A stretch of DNA of 22,926 nt from Helicobacter sp. (GTDB taxonomy: Bacteria; Campylobacterota; Campylobacteria; Campylobacterales; Helicobacteraceae): NCBI RefSeq assembly GCF_014799995.1, contig NZ_JAAVGY010000050.1:1-22926 (forward strand), given 5' to 3'. Both the position numbers and the translations under genes were made by a program. The first letter of the stretch is position 1, and every line of letters begins with the position of its first letter. Of the stretch, positions 8,067 through 16,310 are shown in pieces. Below the pieces are notes generated by a model, which did no database searches, had not been told where the DNA came from, and worked only from the letters and a program-made list of their open reading frames with translations.

Positions 8067-8888
8067 ATGATAATGCAGGGCAAAAAAGGCTTAATCGTTG
8101 GAGTTGCGAACAATAAATCCATTGCGTATGGCATTACTAAAGCGTGCAAGGCACAAGGCGCAACGATTGGCTTGACCTATATGAACGAACAAATTCAAAA
8201 GCGCGTGCTTCCGATTGCCGAAGAAATTGGAGATTCGCAGTTTGTTTATGAACTTGATGTGAGCAAAAAGGAGCATTTTGCCTCTTTACGCGAGAGCATT
8301 AAACGCGATTTTGGCACTTTGGACTTCTTGGTGCATAGCGTGGCTTTTGCCCCTAAAGAAGCGTTGGACGGAGGCTTTTTAGACACGACTAAAGAAGCCT
8401 TTAATATTGCAATGGAAGTCTCTGTGTATTCTCTCATTGAGCTTTGTCGCGAACTAAAGCCCGTGTTAAGCCCTAATGCTTCAATCCTCACCCTAAGCTA
8501 TTTAGGAAGCGTGAAACATGTCGCACATTATAATGTTATGGGTGTTGCCAAAGCCGCTTTGGAATCTAGCGTGCGCTATTTGGCACACGATTTAGGCAGA
8601 GACGGAATTCGTGTTAATGCGATTTCTGCCGGTCCTATTCGCACGCTTGCGGCAAGTGGAATCGGAGACTTCCGTTTTATCTTGAAATGGAACGAAGCCA
8701 ACTCACCTTTGCGTAAAAATGTCGGCATAGAGGAAGTGGGCAATTCCGCGATGTATTTGCTCTCGCCTCTAGCAAGTGCGGTAACAGGCGAAGTGCATTA
8801 TGTGGATTGTGGTTACAATATTATGGGAATGGCAGCAGTGGAGGAAAAAGACGGCAAAGCTACAATGGTTTGGGATTCTTGCAAATAG
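8067..8888 (+). CDS. fabI: Enoyl-[acyl-carrier-protein] reductase (NADH) FabI
   Basis: FabI catalyses the last reduction of each fatty-acid elongation cycle in the cytoplasm and is the usual triclosan target. The 273-aa sequence shows the atypical SDR nucleotide loop GVANNKSIAYG (12-22), the catalytic Tyr145 and Tyr155 with Lys162 (Y-N-V-M-G-V-A-K), and the substrate-loop segment SAGPIRTLAASGI (187-199). It resembles H. pylori FabI throughout. AAGGAG (8054-8059) is 7 nt before the first ATG; a second ATG two codons later is possible. The tpiA-fabI order also occurs in H. pylori. Confidence 0.97.
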   Translation: MIMQGKKGLIVGVANNKSIAYGITKACKAQGATIGLTYMNEQIQKRVLPIAEEIGDSQFVYELDVSKKEHFASLRESIKRDFGTLDFLVHSVAFAPKEALDGGFLDTTKEAFNIAMEVSVYSLIELCRELKPVLSPNASILTLSYLGSVKHVAHYNVMGVAKAALESSVRYLAHDLGRDGIRVNAISAGPIRTLAASGIGDFRFILKWNEANSPLRKNVGIEEVGNSAMYLLSPLASAVTGEVHYVDCGYNIMGMAAVEEKDGKATMVWDSCK

Positions 8889-8915
8889 TTTCTAGGCATT
8901 CTTAAGGAGAGAGAT

Positions 8916-9182
8916 TTGGAATCGCAATTAATGGCACTAGCGATTGAAACTTATAAAATTACGCTTACTTTGTCTCTCCCAATGTTGCTTGTGGGTTTGG
9001 TTGTGGGTTTGATGATTAGTATTTTTCAAGCCACGACACAAATCAACGAAATGACGCTCACTTTTGTGCCCAAGATTCTTTCTGTTATTGTTGTAATCAT
9101 CTTTACAATGCCTTGGATGTTAAATATGCTAATGGACTTCACGACAAGAATCTTTAATATGATTCCAAGCTTTCTTTTTTGA
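8916..9182 (+). CDS. fliQ: Flagellar export apparatus protein FliQ
   Basis: FliQ is a small inner-membrane subunit of the flagellar type III export gate (FliP5Q4R1). The 88-aa product has two membrane helices (about 15-38 and 50-75), the conserved IFQATTQINEMTLTFVPKI between them, and the normal family length. The start is TTG with AAGGAGAG upstream; the N terminus MESQLMALAIETYKITL is the Helicobacter FliQ N terminus. It begins 27 nt after fabI, and murB starts 3 nt after its stop, as in H. pylori where fliQ and murB are also adjacent. Confidence 0.96.
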   Translation: MESQLMALAIETYKITLTLSLPMLLVGLVVGLMISIFQATTQINEMTLTFVPKILSVIVVIIFTMPWMLNMLMDFTTRIFNMIPSFLF

Positions 9183-9185
9183 TTT

Positions 9186-10004
9186 ATGCTGCAAAAAATC
9201 ATAGACTTTTCGCATTACACGAGTGTGCGCATTGGCACGCACAATACGCTTAAATTTATAGAATCCCCACAAGATTACGCATTGCTATTGCAGGGGGCTA
9301 CTCCTCAAATCATTGGCAAGGCAAATAATCTCCTCATTGCGCCTAATGCGCAGAATCTCTGTGCTTTAAGTAAAGAATTTGATTATATAAAGGATTTGGG
9401 CGATAGCTTAGAAGTGGGCGCAGCCACACCGAGTGGCAAGCTGTTTTCTTATGCTAAGCGCAAGAATTTGAGGGGATTTGAGATTCTTGTCGGATTGCCC
9501 GGAAGTATCGGCGGAATCATCAAGATGAATGCAGGGCTGAAAACTTATGAGATTAAGGAAACATTGCTTGGAATCTTGCAATTAGATTCTGCTAGCAAAT
9601 TAGAGTTTAAGGGTGTGGAGAGCCTGCATTTAGGCTATCGTAGCAGTCAAATTGAGGGATTCATCTTTGCTGGAATCTTTAAAAAAGAAACAGGGTTTGC
9701 ACAATCTTTGGTAGAGACTTTTATGAAAATGCGTCAAAATCAGCCCACAGAGCCTAGCTTTGGGAGTTGTTTTAAGAATCCCAAAGACGACTTTGCGGGG
9801 CGATTGATCGAGCAGGTAGGGCTTAAAGGGGTGAGATTTGGCAGAAATAAGAGCTTATGTTTCAGCCTTAAACACGCGAATTTTCTTGTCAATCTCGGAG
9901 ATTCCACCTTTGAAGAGGCACTAGATCTTATCTTACTTGCCAAAGAAAAAGTGCAAAAGGAATGCGGAATCACACTAGAAAACGAAGTGCAGATTGTGCG
10001 ATGA
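9186..10004 (+). CDS. murB: UDP-N-acetylenolpyruvoylglucosamine reductase MurB
   Basis: MurB reduces UDP-GlcNAc-enolpyruvate to UDP-MurNAc with NADPH and FAD, a committed step of peptidoglycan synthesis. The 272-aa protein has the FAD-binding GLPGSIGGIIKMNAG (103-117), YRSSQ (151-155), the catalytic Ser194 in FGSCFKNP, and the terminal LENEVQIV with the conserved acidic residues. It is a short MurB, as in other Helicobacter. No strong ribosome site is visible; the ATG lies 3 nt after the fliQ stop, so translation is probably coupled. Confidence 0.96.
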   Translation: MLQKIIDFSHYTSVRIGTHNTLKFIESPQDYALLLQGATPQIIGKANNLLIAPNAQNLCALSKEFDYIKDLGDSLEVGAATPSGKLFSYAKRKNLRGFEILVGLPGSIGGIIKMNAGLKTYEIKETLLGILQLDSASKLEFKGVESLHLGYRSSQIEGFIFAGIFKKETGFAQSLVETFMKMRQNQPTEPSFGSCFKNPKDDFAGRLIEQVGLKGVRFGRNKSLCFSLKHANFLVNLGDSTFEEALDLILLAKEKVQKECGITLENEVQIVR

Positions 10005-10013
10005 GGTGGAATT

Positions 10014-10607
10014 ATGCGGCGAAGCGACTTTGATTATAAAGATTCGGCGAAGATACAAGAGTTTTTAAATAAAATAGAGTTTGGCACACTCGTGATTCCT
10101 GATACGATTCCTTATGCGATTCCGCTTAGCTTTTGTTATGAGGATTCACAGATTTATTTGCACGGGGCAAAAGCTGGACGCAAATACACGCTTTTAAAAG
10201 CCAATCCAAAAGTTTCTTTTAGTTGCGCCAAGCCTTACGCCTATATTCCTTCAAGTTTCTTACATCACACGATGATTCCAACACAATTTTTCTTTTCGGT
10301 TTTCATAGAGGGACAATTTTGCGTTGTAGAGGATTTGGAGGAGAAAAGGCACATTTTGACGCGTTTGGTGCAGAAATATGAGCCTAACAATACAGAAATA
10401 AGTATGGAGCAAGGGCAGTTTGTCGGCAAAGAGCGGGGGACTTTTGTGGGTAAGATTCTCATCTCACATCTAAGTGCTAAAGCGAAATTTGGACAGAATC
10501 TTAAAGCAAGCGAGAGAGCGCAAATCCTGCAAGACTTGGAGAATCGTAAGGACAAAATGGACGCAGAGACGATTCAAATTATAAGATATCTTGCGCAGTT
10601 AGACTAA
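10014..10607 (+). CDS. Pyridoxamine 5'-phosphate oxidase-like FMN-binding protein
   Basis: This 197-aa protein has the split-barrel flavin-binding fold. The N terminus MRRSDFDYKD, then IPYAIPLSFCYEDSQIYLHGAKAGRKYTLLKANPKVSFS, matches the NimA/COG3467 group of PNPOx-like proteins. These bind FMN (sometimes heme) and reduce small molecules such as nitroimidazoles in some bacteria; the true substrate is usually unknown. GAGGTGG is 4 nt before the ATG. It is the last gene of the tpiA-to-murB strand run (9-nt gap after murB) and is followed by a strong hairpin. True PdxH activity is unlikely because the PdxH-specific C terminus is absent. Confidence 0.8.
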   Translation: MRRSDFDYKDSAKIQEFLNKIEFGTLVIPDTIPYAIPLSFCYEDSQIYLHGAKAGRKYTLLKANPKVSFSCAKPYAYIPSSFLHHTMIPTQFFFSVFIEGQFCVVEDLEEKRHILTRLVQKYEPNNTEISMEQGQFVGKERGTFVGKILISHLSAKAKFGQNLKASERAQILQDLENRKDKMDAETIQIIRYLAQLD

Positions 10608-10670
10608 CACTGCCTTTTTACCCTATCAATTAGCTTTTGTCGCAAGATTGAGATGATGATTTGTAAGTGG

Positions 10671-10702
10671 TGCGTTGTCTCTGCAACGCATATTTTGCTT
10701 TT
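10671..10702 (+). terminator. Terminator after the tpiA-PNPOx operon
   Basis: TGCGTTG (10671-10677) pairs perfectly with CAACGCA (10684-10690), and a TG wobble tightens the loop. TATTTTGCTTTT follows. There is no T tract in the opposite direction. Just downstream, ATGACGCAGTGG (10706-10717) is identical to part of the interspersed repeat near 19042. Confidence 0.6.
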
Positions 10703-10742
10703 ACGATGACGCAGTGGCATCTAGTTGATAAGATTGCGATAG

Positions 10743-11849
10743 CTAGGGGTGATTGAGTAGTTTTTGATAAATGGATAGAATCCTCTCTCCCATTGCGGAG
10801 AGGGAAAAATTTTCTACTATGAATTGACGATTAGAAATTATCTCTCTCTCTCTCTCTTTATTGATGAGAGTCTCTAATGCGGCGGTAAATTCTTCTTGGG
10901 TTGGAGTTTGTGTGAGAATAAAGTTTGGTTTGCCCTCGTGAATATGGTGCAAATCCGCAATAGAGCCGATATTGCCTGCAATGCTTGGAATCTCCATTGC
11001 AAGTGCCTGCATTAGGCTTTGTGGTACTCCTTCATCTTTGTCGCTTGTGAGCATAAAAATATCCAAAGTACTCAAAAACTCTGCTGGGTTGTTGATATGC
11101 CCGAGTAATCGCACGATTTCTTGCTTTGCGTTAAGATTCGCTTCTTTTGCAAGGTTTCCTAAACGAACTTGTCCATCTCCACTACCTGCAATGACAAAAA
11201 ACACCTTAGGATATTTTTGGAAAATCTTTTGCGCAACTTCAATAAAAATATCTTGTCGCTTCATTGCCCGTAAAACACCAAGATTACCAACAATTAGAGC
11301 ATCTTGAGGGAGATTATATTTTGTTCTCATCTGCTCCTTATCATATTTTTCTTTACAAAAAAGCATCGTGTCAATCCCTGTTGGTATGGAGAGAATCTTA
11401 TTGGGATTAATGCGATTTTGTTCTATCATTGCTTGTCGTATGCTTTGCCCTGTTGTGAGGATAAAATCCGCCAAGGAATTAATGAAATTAAGACGCGATG
11501 GGTGGATTTTGCTAGATAAATGACGCGTGCGAATAAACTTCGCCCCACTTCCAATGCTTGCCAATCCACCGCACCAAGTATCTACGCTGCTATGCGTATT
11601 AATAATATCAAAATTTTTTAGGATTTTATGGAGTTTATAAATACTTTCTATATCGCTTTTGCTTTTAAAAGGCAAAATAAAAGTGTCAAATCCTTTTTCT
11701 TTGGCTTTGGATAAAATGTTTGTATCTTCTTTTGTCGCAAGTGCTAGATAACAACCGCGCCTCCTCATTTCCTCCATTTCATTTAAAATTCGGATTTCCT
11801 GTCCTCCAAATCCGCCAGACCATTCTGTGTGTAAAACGCGGATATTCAT
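10743..11849 (-). CDS. GT4-family glycosyltransferase with (GA)8 tract (possibly phase-variable)
   Basis: This is a 368-aa cytoplasmic glycosyltransferase of GT-B fold. The N-terminal domain starts VLHTEWSGGFGGQEIRILNE; the C-terminal nucleotide-sugar domain has GNLGVLRAMKRQD, FFVIAGSGDGQ and DKDEGVPQSLMQALAME (Glu273, with Gln281 at the second position of the usual EX7E motif). A role in LPS or LOS assembly is likely but the sugar is unknown. The ATG overlaps the purN stop (ATGA), making it the last gene of the flhA operon. Residues 332-336 (EREREI) are encoded by eight GA units. Gain of one unit gives an immediate stop; loss of one gives a stop three codons later, removing about 32 residues in either case. 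Confidence 0.88.
   Translation of the reverse strand: MNIRVLHTEWSGGFGGQEIRILNEMEEMRRRGCYLALATKEDTNILSKAKEKGFDTFILPFKSKSDIESIYKLHKILKNFDIINTHSSVDTWCGGLASIGSGAKFIRTRHLSSKIHPSRLNFINSLADFILTTGQSIRQAMIEQNRINPNKILSIPTGIDTMLFCKEKYDKEQMRTKYNLPQDALIVGNLGVLRAMKRQDIFIEVAQKIFQKYPKVFFVIAGSGDGQVRLGNLAKEANLNAKQEIVRLLGHINNPAEFLSTLDIFMLTSDKDEGVPQSLMQALAMEIPSIAGNIGSIADLHHIHEGKPNFILTQTPTQEEFTAALETLINKEREREIISNRQFIVENFSLSAMGERILSIYQKLLNHP
10841..10856 (-). repeat. Dinucleotide (GA)8 tract inside the glycosyltransferase
   Basis: Eight uninterrupted TC units on the plus strand, i.e. GA on the coding strand. The following bases TAATTTCTAA supply stop codons in both alternative frames. Such dinucleotide tracts are a known slipped-strand phase-variation device in Helicobacter surface genes. 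Confidence 0.9.
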
Positions 11850-12577
11850 TTTTCCTCTCCTTGTTTTGCCATCAATGCTTCCAATACCGCTAGCGGATAG
11901 AGTGTGTGTTCTAGTTTGTGGATACGTTCTTCATAGGATTCTAAAGTCTCTCCCGCAATTTTTGGAATCACGCCTTGCGCGATGATTTCTCCGCTATCTA
12001 ACTCCTCACTGACATAATGCACACTAACGCCTCCTAGTCGCATAGGCGAGGCATAGGATTCCGCGATTCCATTTGTTCCCTTAAAGAGGGGCAAAAGAGA
12101 GGGGTGGATATTGATTGCGCGAATTTTTTGTGTGAAAGTGGGCGTTAAAATCCTCATAAATCCTGCCAAAACGCACAAATCTAGCCCAAGAGGTTGTAAT
12201 CTTGCGACTAGTTCTGCATCAAATGCTTCTCGTGTTTTTCCTGTGCTTTGTATGATTTGCGTTGGGATTCCAAGTCTTTGCGCACGCGTAAGCCCATACG
12301 CATCGCTTTTGTTGCTTAAAGCCAAAACGACTTCTACCTTAAAGGCTTGGTTTGCGTGTTTGTCTGCAATATCGGATTCTTTAAAAGTGTGCGAGAGCCC
12401 ACCAATGAAGAATCCCTCAATTAAAATGTCCCCAACCAAAAACCCCCCAATTGTGCTTTGTTTTGTGTTTTCTAGTCTTTTGCTCGGGATAAAACATTGT
12501 TGGTGTAAAGCCTTGATAAGTGCCTCTAAATTGCTTCCATTGCCGCTAAATAAAATGGCGATTCTTTTTGTCTGCAT
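11846..12577 (-). CDS. purN: Phosphoribosylglycinamide formyltransferase PurN
   Basis: PurN transfers a formyl group from 10-formyl-tetrahydrofolate to GAR in de novo purine synthesis. The 243-aa protein has the N-terminal IAILFSGNGSNLEAL (phosphate loop, 6-20), SNKSDAYGL (88-96), FMRILT (140-145), the catalytic INIHPSLLP (Asn156, His158) and the Asp194-containing HYVSEELDSGEII. An upstream in-frame extension of 24 residues overlaps the preceding gene and lacks the fold's start, so ATG 12577 is used, 4 nt after that gene's stop. Odd point: about 40 extra residues (about 36-76) lie between the first helix and the second strand, where PurN normally has a short loop. The stop overlaps the next gene by 4 nt. 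Confidence 0.92.
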   Translation of the reverse strand: MQTKRIAILFSGNGSNLEALIKALHQQCFIPSKRLENTKQSTIGGFLVGDILIEGFFIGGLSHTFKESDIADKHANQAFKVEVVLALSNKSDAYGLTRAQRLGIPTQIIQSTGKTREAFDAELVARLQPLGLDLCVLAGFMRILTPTFTQKIRAINIHPSLLPLFKGTNGIAESYASPMRLGGVSVHYVSEELDSGEIIAQGVIPKIAGETLESYEERIHKLEHTLYPLAVLEALMAKQGEEK

Positions 12578-12581
12578 TGGA

Positions 12582-12815
12582 TTACTTAAAAAATTGTGGG
12601 TGTGTTTTTTTGAGCTGCTCAATGTTTTGTAGAATCTCATTGACGCCATATTCTACGCTCTGTTCATCTAGTCCCTCAATGTAAGCGTCTAGTGCCTCTT
12701 GTATATGGGATTCTTTGACACCGCTTAAAAGCAATGCAACACAGAGCATATCGCTTAGTTGGATAGATAATTCCTCTACTTCCTCTTCTAGCTCTTGGAT
12801 TCTTTCTTTACTCAT
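12582..12815 (-). CDS. Small coiled-coil protein of unknown function
   Basis: I do not recognise this 77-aa acidic protein. The first 20 residues (SKERIQELEEEVEELSIQL) have a clear heptad pattern and probably form a coiled coil; a short hydrophobic stretch MLCVALLLSG follows (about 23-32). There is no signal peptide or membrane span. It overlaps the end of the DHH gene by 8 nt and is followed 4 nt later by purN, so it is translated as part of the flhA operon. That tight packing argues it is a real gene. It may be a partner of the DHH phosphoesterase, but this is only positional. Confidence 0.75.
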   Translation of the reverse strand: MSKERIQELEEEVEELSIQLSDMLCVALLLSGVKESHIQEALDAYIEGLDEQSVEYGVNEILQNIEQLKKTHPQFFK

Positions 12816-13890
12816 CTTCTTCTCCTTTTAAGATATTTTGCACACATTCTTTAATGTCCTCATAGACAAAACTTTCTTTGAATCCGTCAATTTTGCCTCC
12901 ACTTGCATTAGGGTGTCCCCCGCCATTGAAAAACTTTCGTGCGATGAGACTGACATCGCATTGGTGGTTTGCGCGTAGGCTCACATTGCCCCGCGCACTG
13001 ACATCAACAAAAAAGTCAAATTGCGGATTGTTTTTCAAAAACAAATTGGCTAATACCGAGATATTGCCAATGCTATAACTCAAAAATCCCCGATATTTGC
13101 CATAAAATACGCTGCATTGTTCTGTCTTTTGTGCTAACAAATTGCATTGGAAATGGGAGGCAAGATTATCTAATGTATCGCTTAGCAAGCTACCATTTAA
13201 AAAGCATTTTTTCATCTCCAAAATGGCATTGTCTAATAGAATCTCGCCCTTTTCTTGCATAAGAAATTGTGCGGACTGCTTGAGGAGGGCGAGTTTATAG
13301 TTGCGGTCCTCATCATCAAACATAAAGCGATTCAGCTCCTTGCACTCTACAATCAAACGCATTGCAACCTTGCCAAACTCAAATTGGAAGCCCTCTTCCT
13401 GCCACAAATCTATGCTATTAATCATACGCACCATAGGTTCAAGCCATTTTTGTACAGAATCGTGAAGCCCATAGCGCGCAAGCAGAGTATCATAAACGAT
13501 TTGCGTTGCGCACCGCTGCGTGTCCAAATGATACCATTCATAAGTTTGCGCGCATTCTTGCCCGCTTTTATGGTGGTCTAAGAGCTCAAAGGTAATTTGG
13601 AATCCATTGAGGTTTAATTCCAAGACAGATTGGACTAATCTTTCGCATTCCTCAAGTGTTAAATTCAAGTCGCTAATCAAAAGGTGTGCCTGATTTTCTT
13701 TAGGATTCTTTGCTTTGTTTTGTTGGATTTGCCTATAAATTTGTTCCAAACGCGCGCCGACTTCTTTGCCATAATTGGCGTTATAAAAATACAATGTCGC
13801 AGAATCTAAGGCGTAAGTGTAGATTTCCCTGCTTACCATTTGACAGCCATAGCCGTCTAAATCAATATGGGAGAGATGATAGATTTGCAT
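12808..13890 (-). CDS. DHH/DHHA1-family phosphoesterase
   Basis: This 360-aa cytoplasmic metal-dependent phosphoesterase has the DHH motifs in order: HIDLDGYG (Asp10, Asp12), LLISDLN (Asp74) and LLDHHKSG (105-107 DHH), then a DHHA1 domain ending in FFNGGGHPNASGG. Related enzymes (NrnA type) degrade very short RNAs or pAp. The gene sits 8 nt downstream of flhA, with GGAAAG directly after the flhA stop acting as its ribosome site. A DHH-family gene also neighbours flhA in H. pylori, so the arrangement is conserved. The exact substrate (nanoRNA, pAp or a cyclic dinucleotide) cannot be told from sequence. Confidence 0.88.
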   Translation of the reverse strand: MQIYHLSHIDLDGYGCQMVSREIYTYALDSATLYFYNANYGKEVGARLEQIYRQIQQNKAKNPKENQAHLLISDLNLTLEECERLVQSVLELNLNGFQITFELLDHHKSGQECAQTYEWYHLDTQRCATQIVYDTLLARYGLHDSVQKWLEPMVRMINSIDLWQEEGFQFEFGKVAMRLIVECKELNRFMFDDEDRNYKLALLKQSAQFLMQEKGEILLDNAILEMKKCFLNGSLLSDTLDNLASHFQCNLLAQKTEQCSVFYGKYRGFLSYSIGNISVLANLFLKNNPQFDFFVDVSARGNVSLRANHQCDVSLIARKFFNGGGHPNASGGKIDGFKESFVYEDIKECVQNILKGEEDE

Positions 13891-13898
13891 AACTTTCC

Positions 13899-16157
13899 TT
13901 ATAGAGCAAACTCAACCGTACCTAAGATTTCATATTTGCTTTGATAATCAATCTCTGCGGTGCTTAGAACAATCATATTGCGGCTTAATCCATACTGCTC
14001 AATGAAAATTGCTAAAGGCTTCCTCAATACCATAGGAGTGCCGCCAATGATAGTCGGCACAGCACCCATAGAAGCTCCCTTTTGGAGGGAGACATTAAGC
14101 GCGTCAAGTAGATTTTGAGATTCTGTCGGGCTTAGGCGCAATCTCTGTCCAATTTTTTGTTGGTCTGGCAGACGCTCTAACAAGAATTGTTCCAATGCGG
14201 GAGAGAGGATAAAATAACGCAAGATTCCGTCATCACTTTGGAAATTATGCGTAATCATTCGCTTCAGACAAGCGCGGACATATTCTGTAAGCGTTGGCAA
14301 ATCGCCTTTGTAAGCCGGATAGCCATCGGCAATTGCTTCTGCAATGCTTAGCATATCTTTGATAGGAAGTTGTTCGTGTAAAAGTTCTTTTAAAATATGC
14401 TGAATCGTGCCCACCCCTACACCTTTGATTTCTTCTGCTAAAATCGGATAATCTTTGCCTAGTTTCTCAAGTAGATTATGCACTTCTTGACGCGTGAGCA
14501 ATTCCTCTGCGTGTTGCTTGATGAGTTCTTGGATATGGGTGCTAATCACGGTTGCTCCGTCAATCGTTGTGTAACCCTCAATAATCGCGTCTTCTTTTTT
14601 GCTCTCATCAATCCAATAAGCGTCTAACCCAAACACAGGTTCTTTAGTTGGGATTCCATCGGGCAATTCACCCGCAAAGCCACTTGCTGCTACGGCGAGA
14701 TATTTATCTGCCATTACCTTGCCGCGACCGATTTCAATTTCTTTGAGCAAGATTTGGTATTCATCGGGAGGCAAGTTTAAATCATCGCGCAAATGCACCA
14801 TTGGCACAAGGATTCCATACTCTGTTGCCATTGTCTTACGGATTTGGCGGATTTTATTAACTAGCTCGCCCCCTTGTGCAGGGTCTGCAAACTTGATGAG
14901 CTGATACCCAAGCCCTACGCGCAAGATTTTGACTTTAAGCGCATTGTCAATTTCTGCTTCATCGCGCTTTTTGCGCTCTTCCTCGCTTTCTTTAGGTTGT
15001 TGTGCCGCTTGTGCTGCATTGGCTTGCTGCCTTGCTTGTTGGCGTTGAGGTAAATCGTTAGAATCTCGCAACTCGCCTCTTTTGGCTTTGTCTTCTTTTC
15101 TGATTTTTTTGAAGAGCGATTCTACATATTTCCATACCTCGCCTTCTTTTTGTTTGCTAAGGAGGAGGGCAAGGCTTAAGAATAACAAACCTACAAAGCC
15201 TAGTGAGAGGGTGGGTAAGCCCGGAACAAGCGCAAAGAGTAGCAAAATGCAGCCGACAATCATTAGGGTTTTGGATTCGTTGATGAGTTGGTCAATAATT
15301 CCCGAAGCGAAATTCTCTCCCTCTTTGCTAAAGCGGGTTACGATAATACCTGTCGCAGTAGCAACAATCAGCGCGGGAAGTTGAGAGACTAAACCATCTC
15401 CAATGGTGAGGATTGTAAAAGTTGAAGCAGAATCCGCCATTGTCATATCTTTTTGAAAGACGCCAATTAGGAATCCCCCGATAATATTAATGAGTGTAAT
15501 GATAATGCCCGCAATGGCATCACCCTTGACAAATTTATTTGCACCGTCCATAGAGCCATAAAAATCCGCCTCTGTCGCTAGTGCGTCTCGTCTTGCTTTA
15601 GCTTCCTCTTGCCCGATGATTCCGGAGTTTAAATCCGCGTCAATCGCCATTTGTTTGCCCGGCATTGCATCAAGCGTAAAACGCGCTTTGACTTCGGAAA
15701 CCCTTGTAGAACCATTGGTTACAACCATAAAGTTAATAATAACCAAAATGATAAAAAGAATAATCCCAATGACATAATTTCCGCCCACGACAAATTGTCC
15801 AAAGGCATTGATAATATCGCTAACAGCTTCGGGACCTAAATGTCCATTGCTTAGAATCATTCTTGTTGTTGCGATATTTAGAGCAAGGCGAAAAAGCGTA
15901 ATGATAAGCAAGAGTGTCGGAAAAGCCGAAAAATCTGTGGGTTTTTTGACATATAATGCAATCAGAATAATCAGTGCAGAAAGTGCAATAGAAATAGCCA
16001 AGAAAAAGTCTAGCAAAGAGCTTGGCAGAGGCACGATGATGATTGCAAGAATCGCAATGATAAAAAAGACAACCGTGAGGTCTTTTGAACCCGATAAAAA
16101 GGACAAAAAGGGCATAATTCTACTTAAGAAAGAAACTTTTTTATCCGCTGCTGCCAA
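13899..16157 (-). CDS. flhA: Flagellar biosynthesis protein FlhA
   Basis: FlhA is the large nonameric export-gate protein of the flagellar type III secretion system; its cytoplasmic ring docks substrate-chaperone complexes. The roughly 750-aa protein has about eight membrane helices (first 330 residues), the conserved cytoplasmic loop with GSTRVSEVKARFTLDAMPGK, DLNSGIIGQEEAKARR and DFYGSMDGANKFVKGDAIA, then a Gln/Ala-rich linker (about 350-395) and the C-terminal domain. TTG at 16157 is preferred: GGAG (16166-16163) then has 5-nt spacing, whereas the GTG at 16163 would overlap that site. It leads the operon flhA-DHH-coiled coil-purN-GT4 and is divergent from rpsO, as in H. pylori. Confidence 0.97.
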   Translation of the reverse strand: MAAADKKVSFLSRIMPFLSFLSGSKDLTVVFFIIAILAIIIVPLPSSLLDFFLAISIALSALIILIALYVKKPTDFSAFPTLLLIITLFRLALNIATTRMILSNGHLGPEAVSDIINAFGQFVVGGNYVIGIILFIILVIINFMVVTNGSTRVSEVKARFTLDAMPGKQMAIDADLNSGIIGQEEAKARRDALATEADFYGSMDGANKFVKGDAIAGIIITLINIIGGFLIGVFQKDMTMADSASTFTILTIGDGLVSQLPALIVATATGIIVTRFSKEGENFASGIIDQLINESKTLMIVGCILLLFALVPGLPTLSLGFVGLLFLSLALLLSKQKEGEVWKYVESLFKKIRKEDKAKRGELRDSNDLPQRQQARQQANAAQAAQQPKESEEERKKRDEAEIDNALKVKILRVGLGYQLIKFADPAQGGELVNKIRQIRKTMATEYGILVPMVHLRDDLNLPPDEYQILLKEIEIGRGKVMADKYLAVAASGFAGELPDGIPTKEPVFGLDAYWIDESKKEDAIIEGYTTIDGATVISTHIQELIKQHAEELLTRQEVHNLLEKLGKDYPILAEEIKGVGVGTIQHILKELLHEQLPIKDMLSIAEAIADGYPAYKGDLPTLTEYVRACLKRMITHNFQSDDGILRYFILSPALEQFLLERLPDQQKIGQRLRLSPTESQNLLDALNVSLQKGASMGAVPTIIGGTPMVLRKPLAIFIEQYGLSRNMIVLSTAEIDYQSKYEILGTVEFAL

Positions 16158-16189
16158 ATCCACTCCACAAAAATAATTTTAGATTCGCA

Positions 16190-16195
16190 ATTCTA
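16190..16195 (-). promoter_or_regulatory. -10 box of the flhA operon
   Basis: The minus strand reads TAGAATTGCGAA, closely related to the TAGAATCGCAAA found at the rpsO and ffh promoters. It lies about 33 nt before the flhA start. No sigma-54 or sigma-28 element is visible. Confidence 0.5.
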
Positions 16196-16268
16196 ATCGT
16201 TTTTAACTAATAAAATCAAGAAATCTTTTAAATTTTTAAAATTTTAGCGTATTTTTACATTTTTATGC

Positions 16269-16274
16269 TAGAAT
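16269..16274 (+). promoter_or_regulatory. Extended -10 promoter of rpsO
   Basis: TATGCTAGAAT is an extended -10 (TGC before TAGAAT), 37 nt before the rpsO ATG. TAGAATCGCAAA is shared base for base with the ffh promoter. Confidence 0.6.
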
Positions 16275-16310
16275 CGCAAACTTTAAATTTATACCAATCA
16301 GGAGGTCAAA

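Noticed and set aside
12111..12632. A 173-codon plus-strand frame opposite purN.
   Set aside because: It is an antisense shadow; the minus strand carries a clear PurN with all catalytic motifs.
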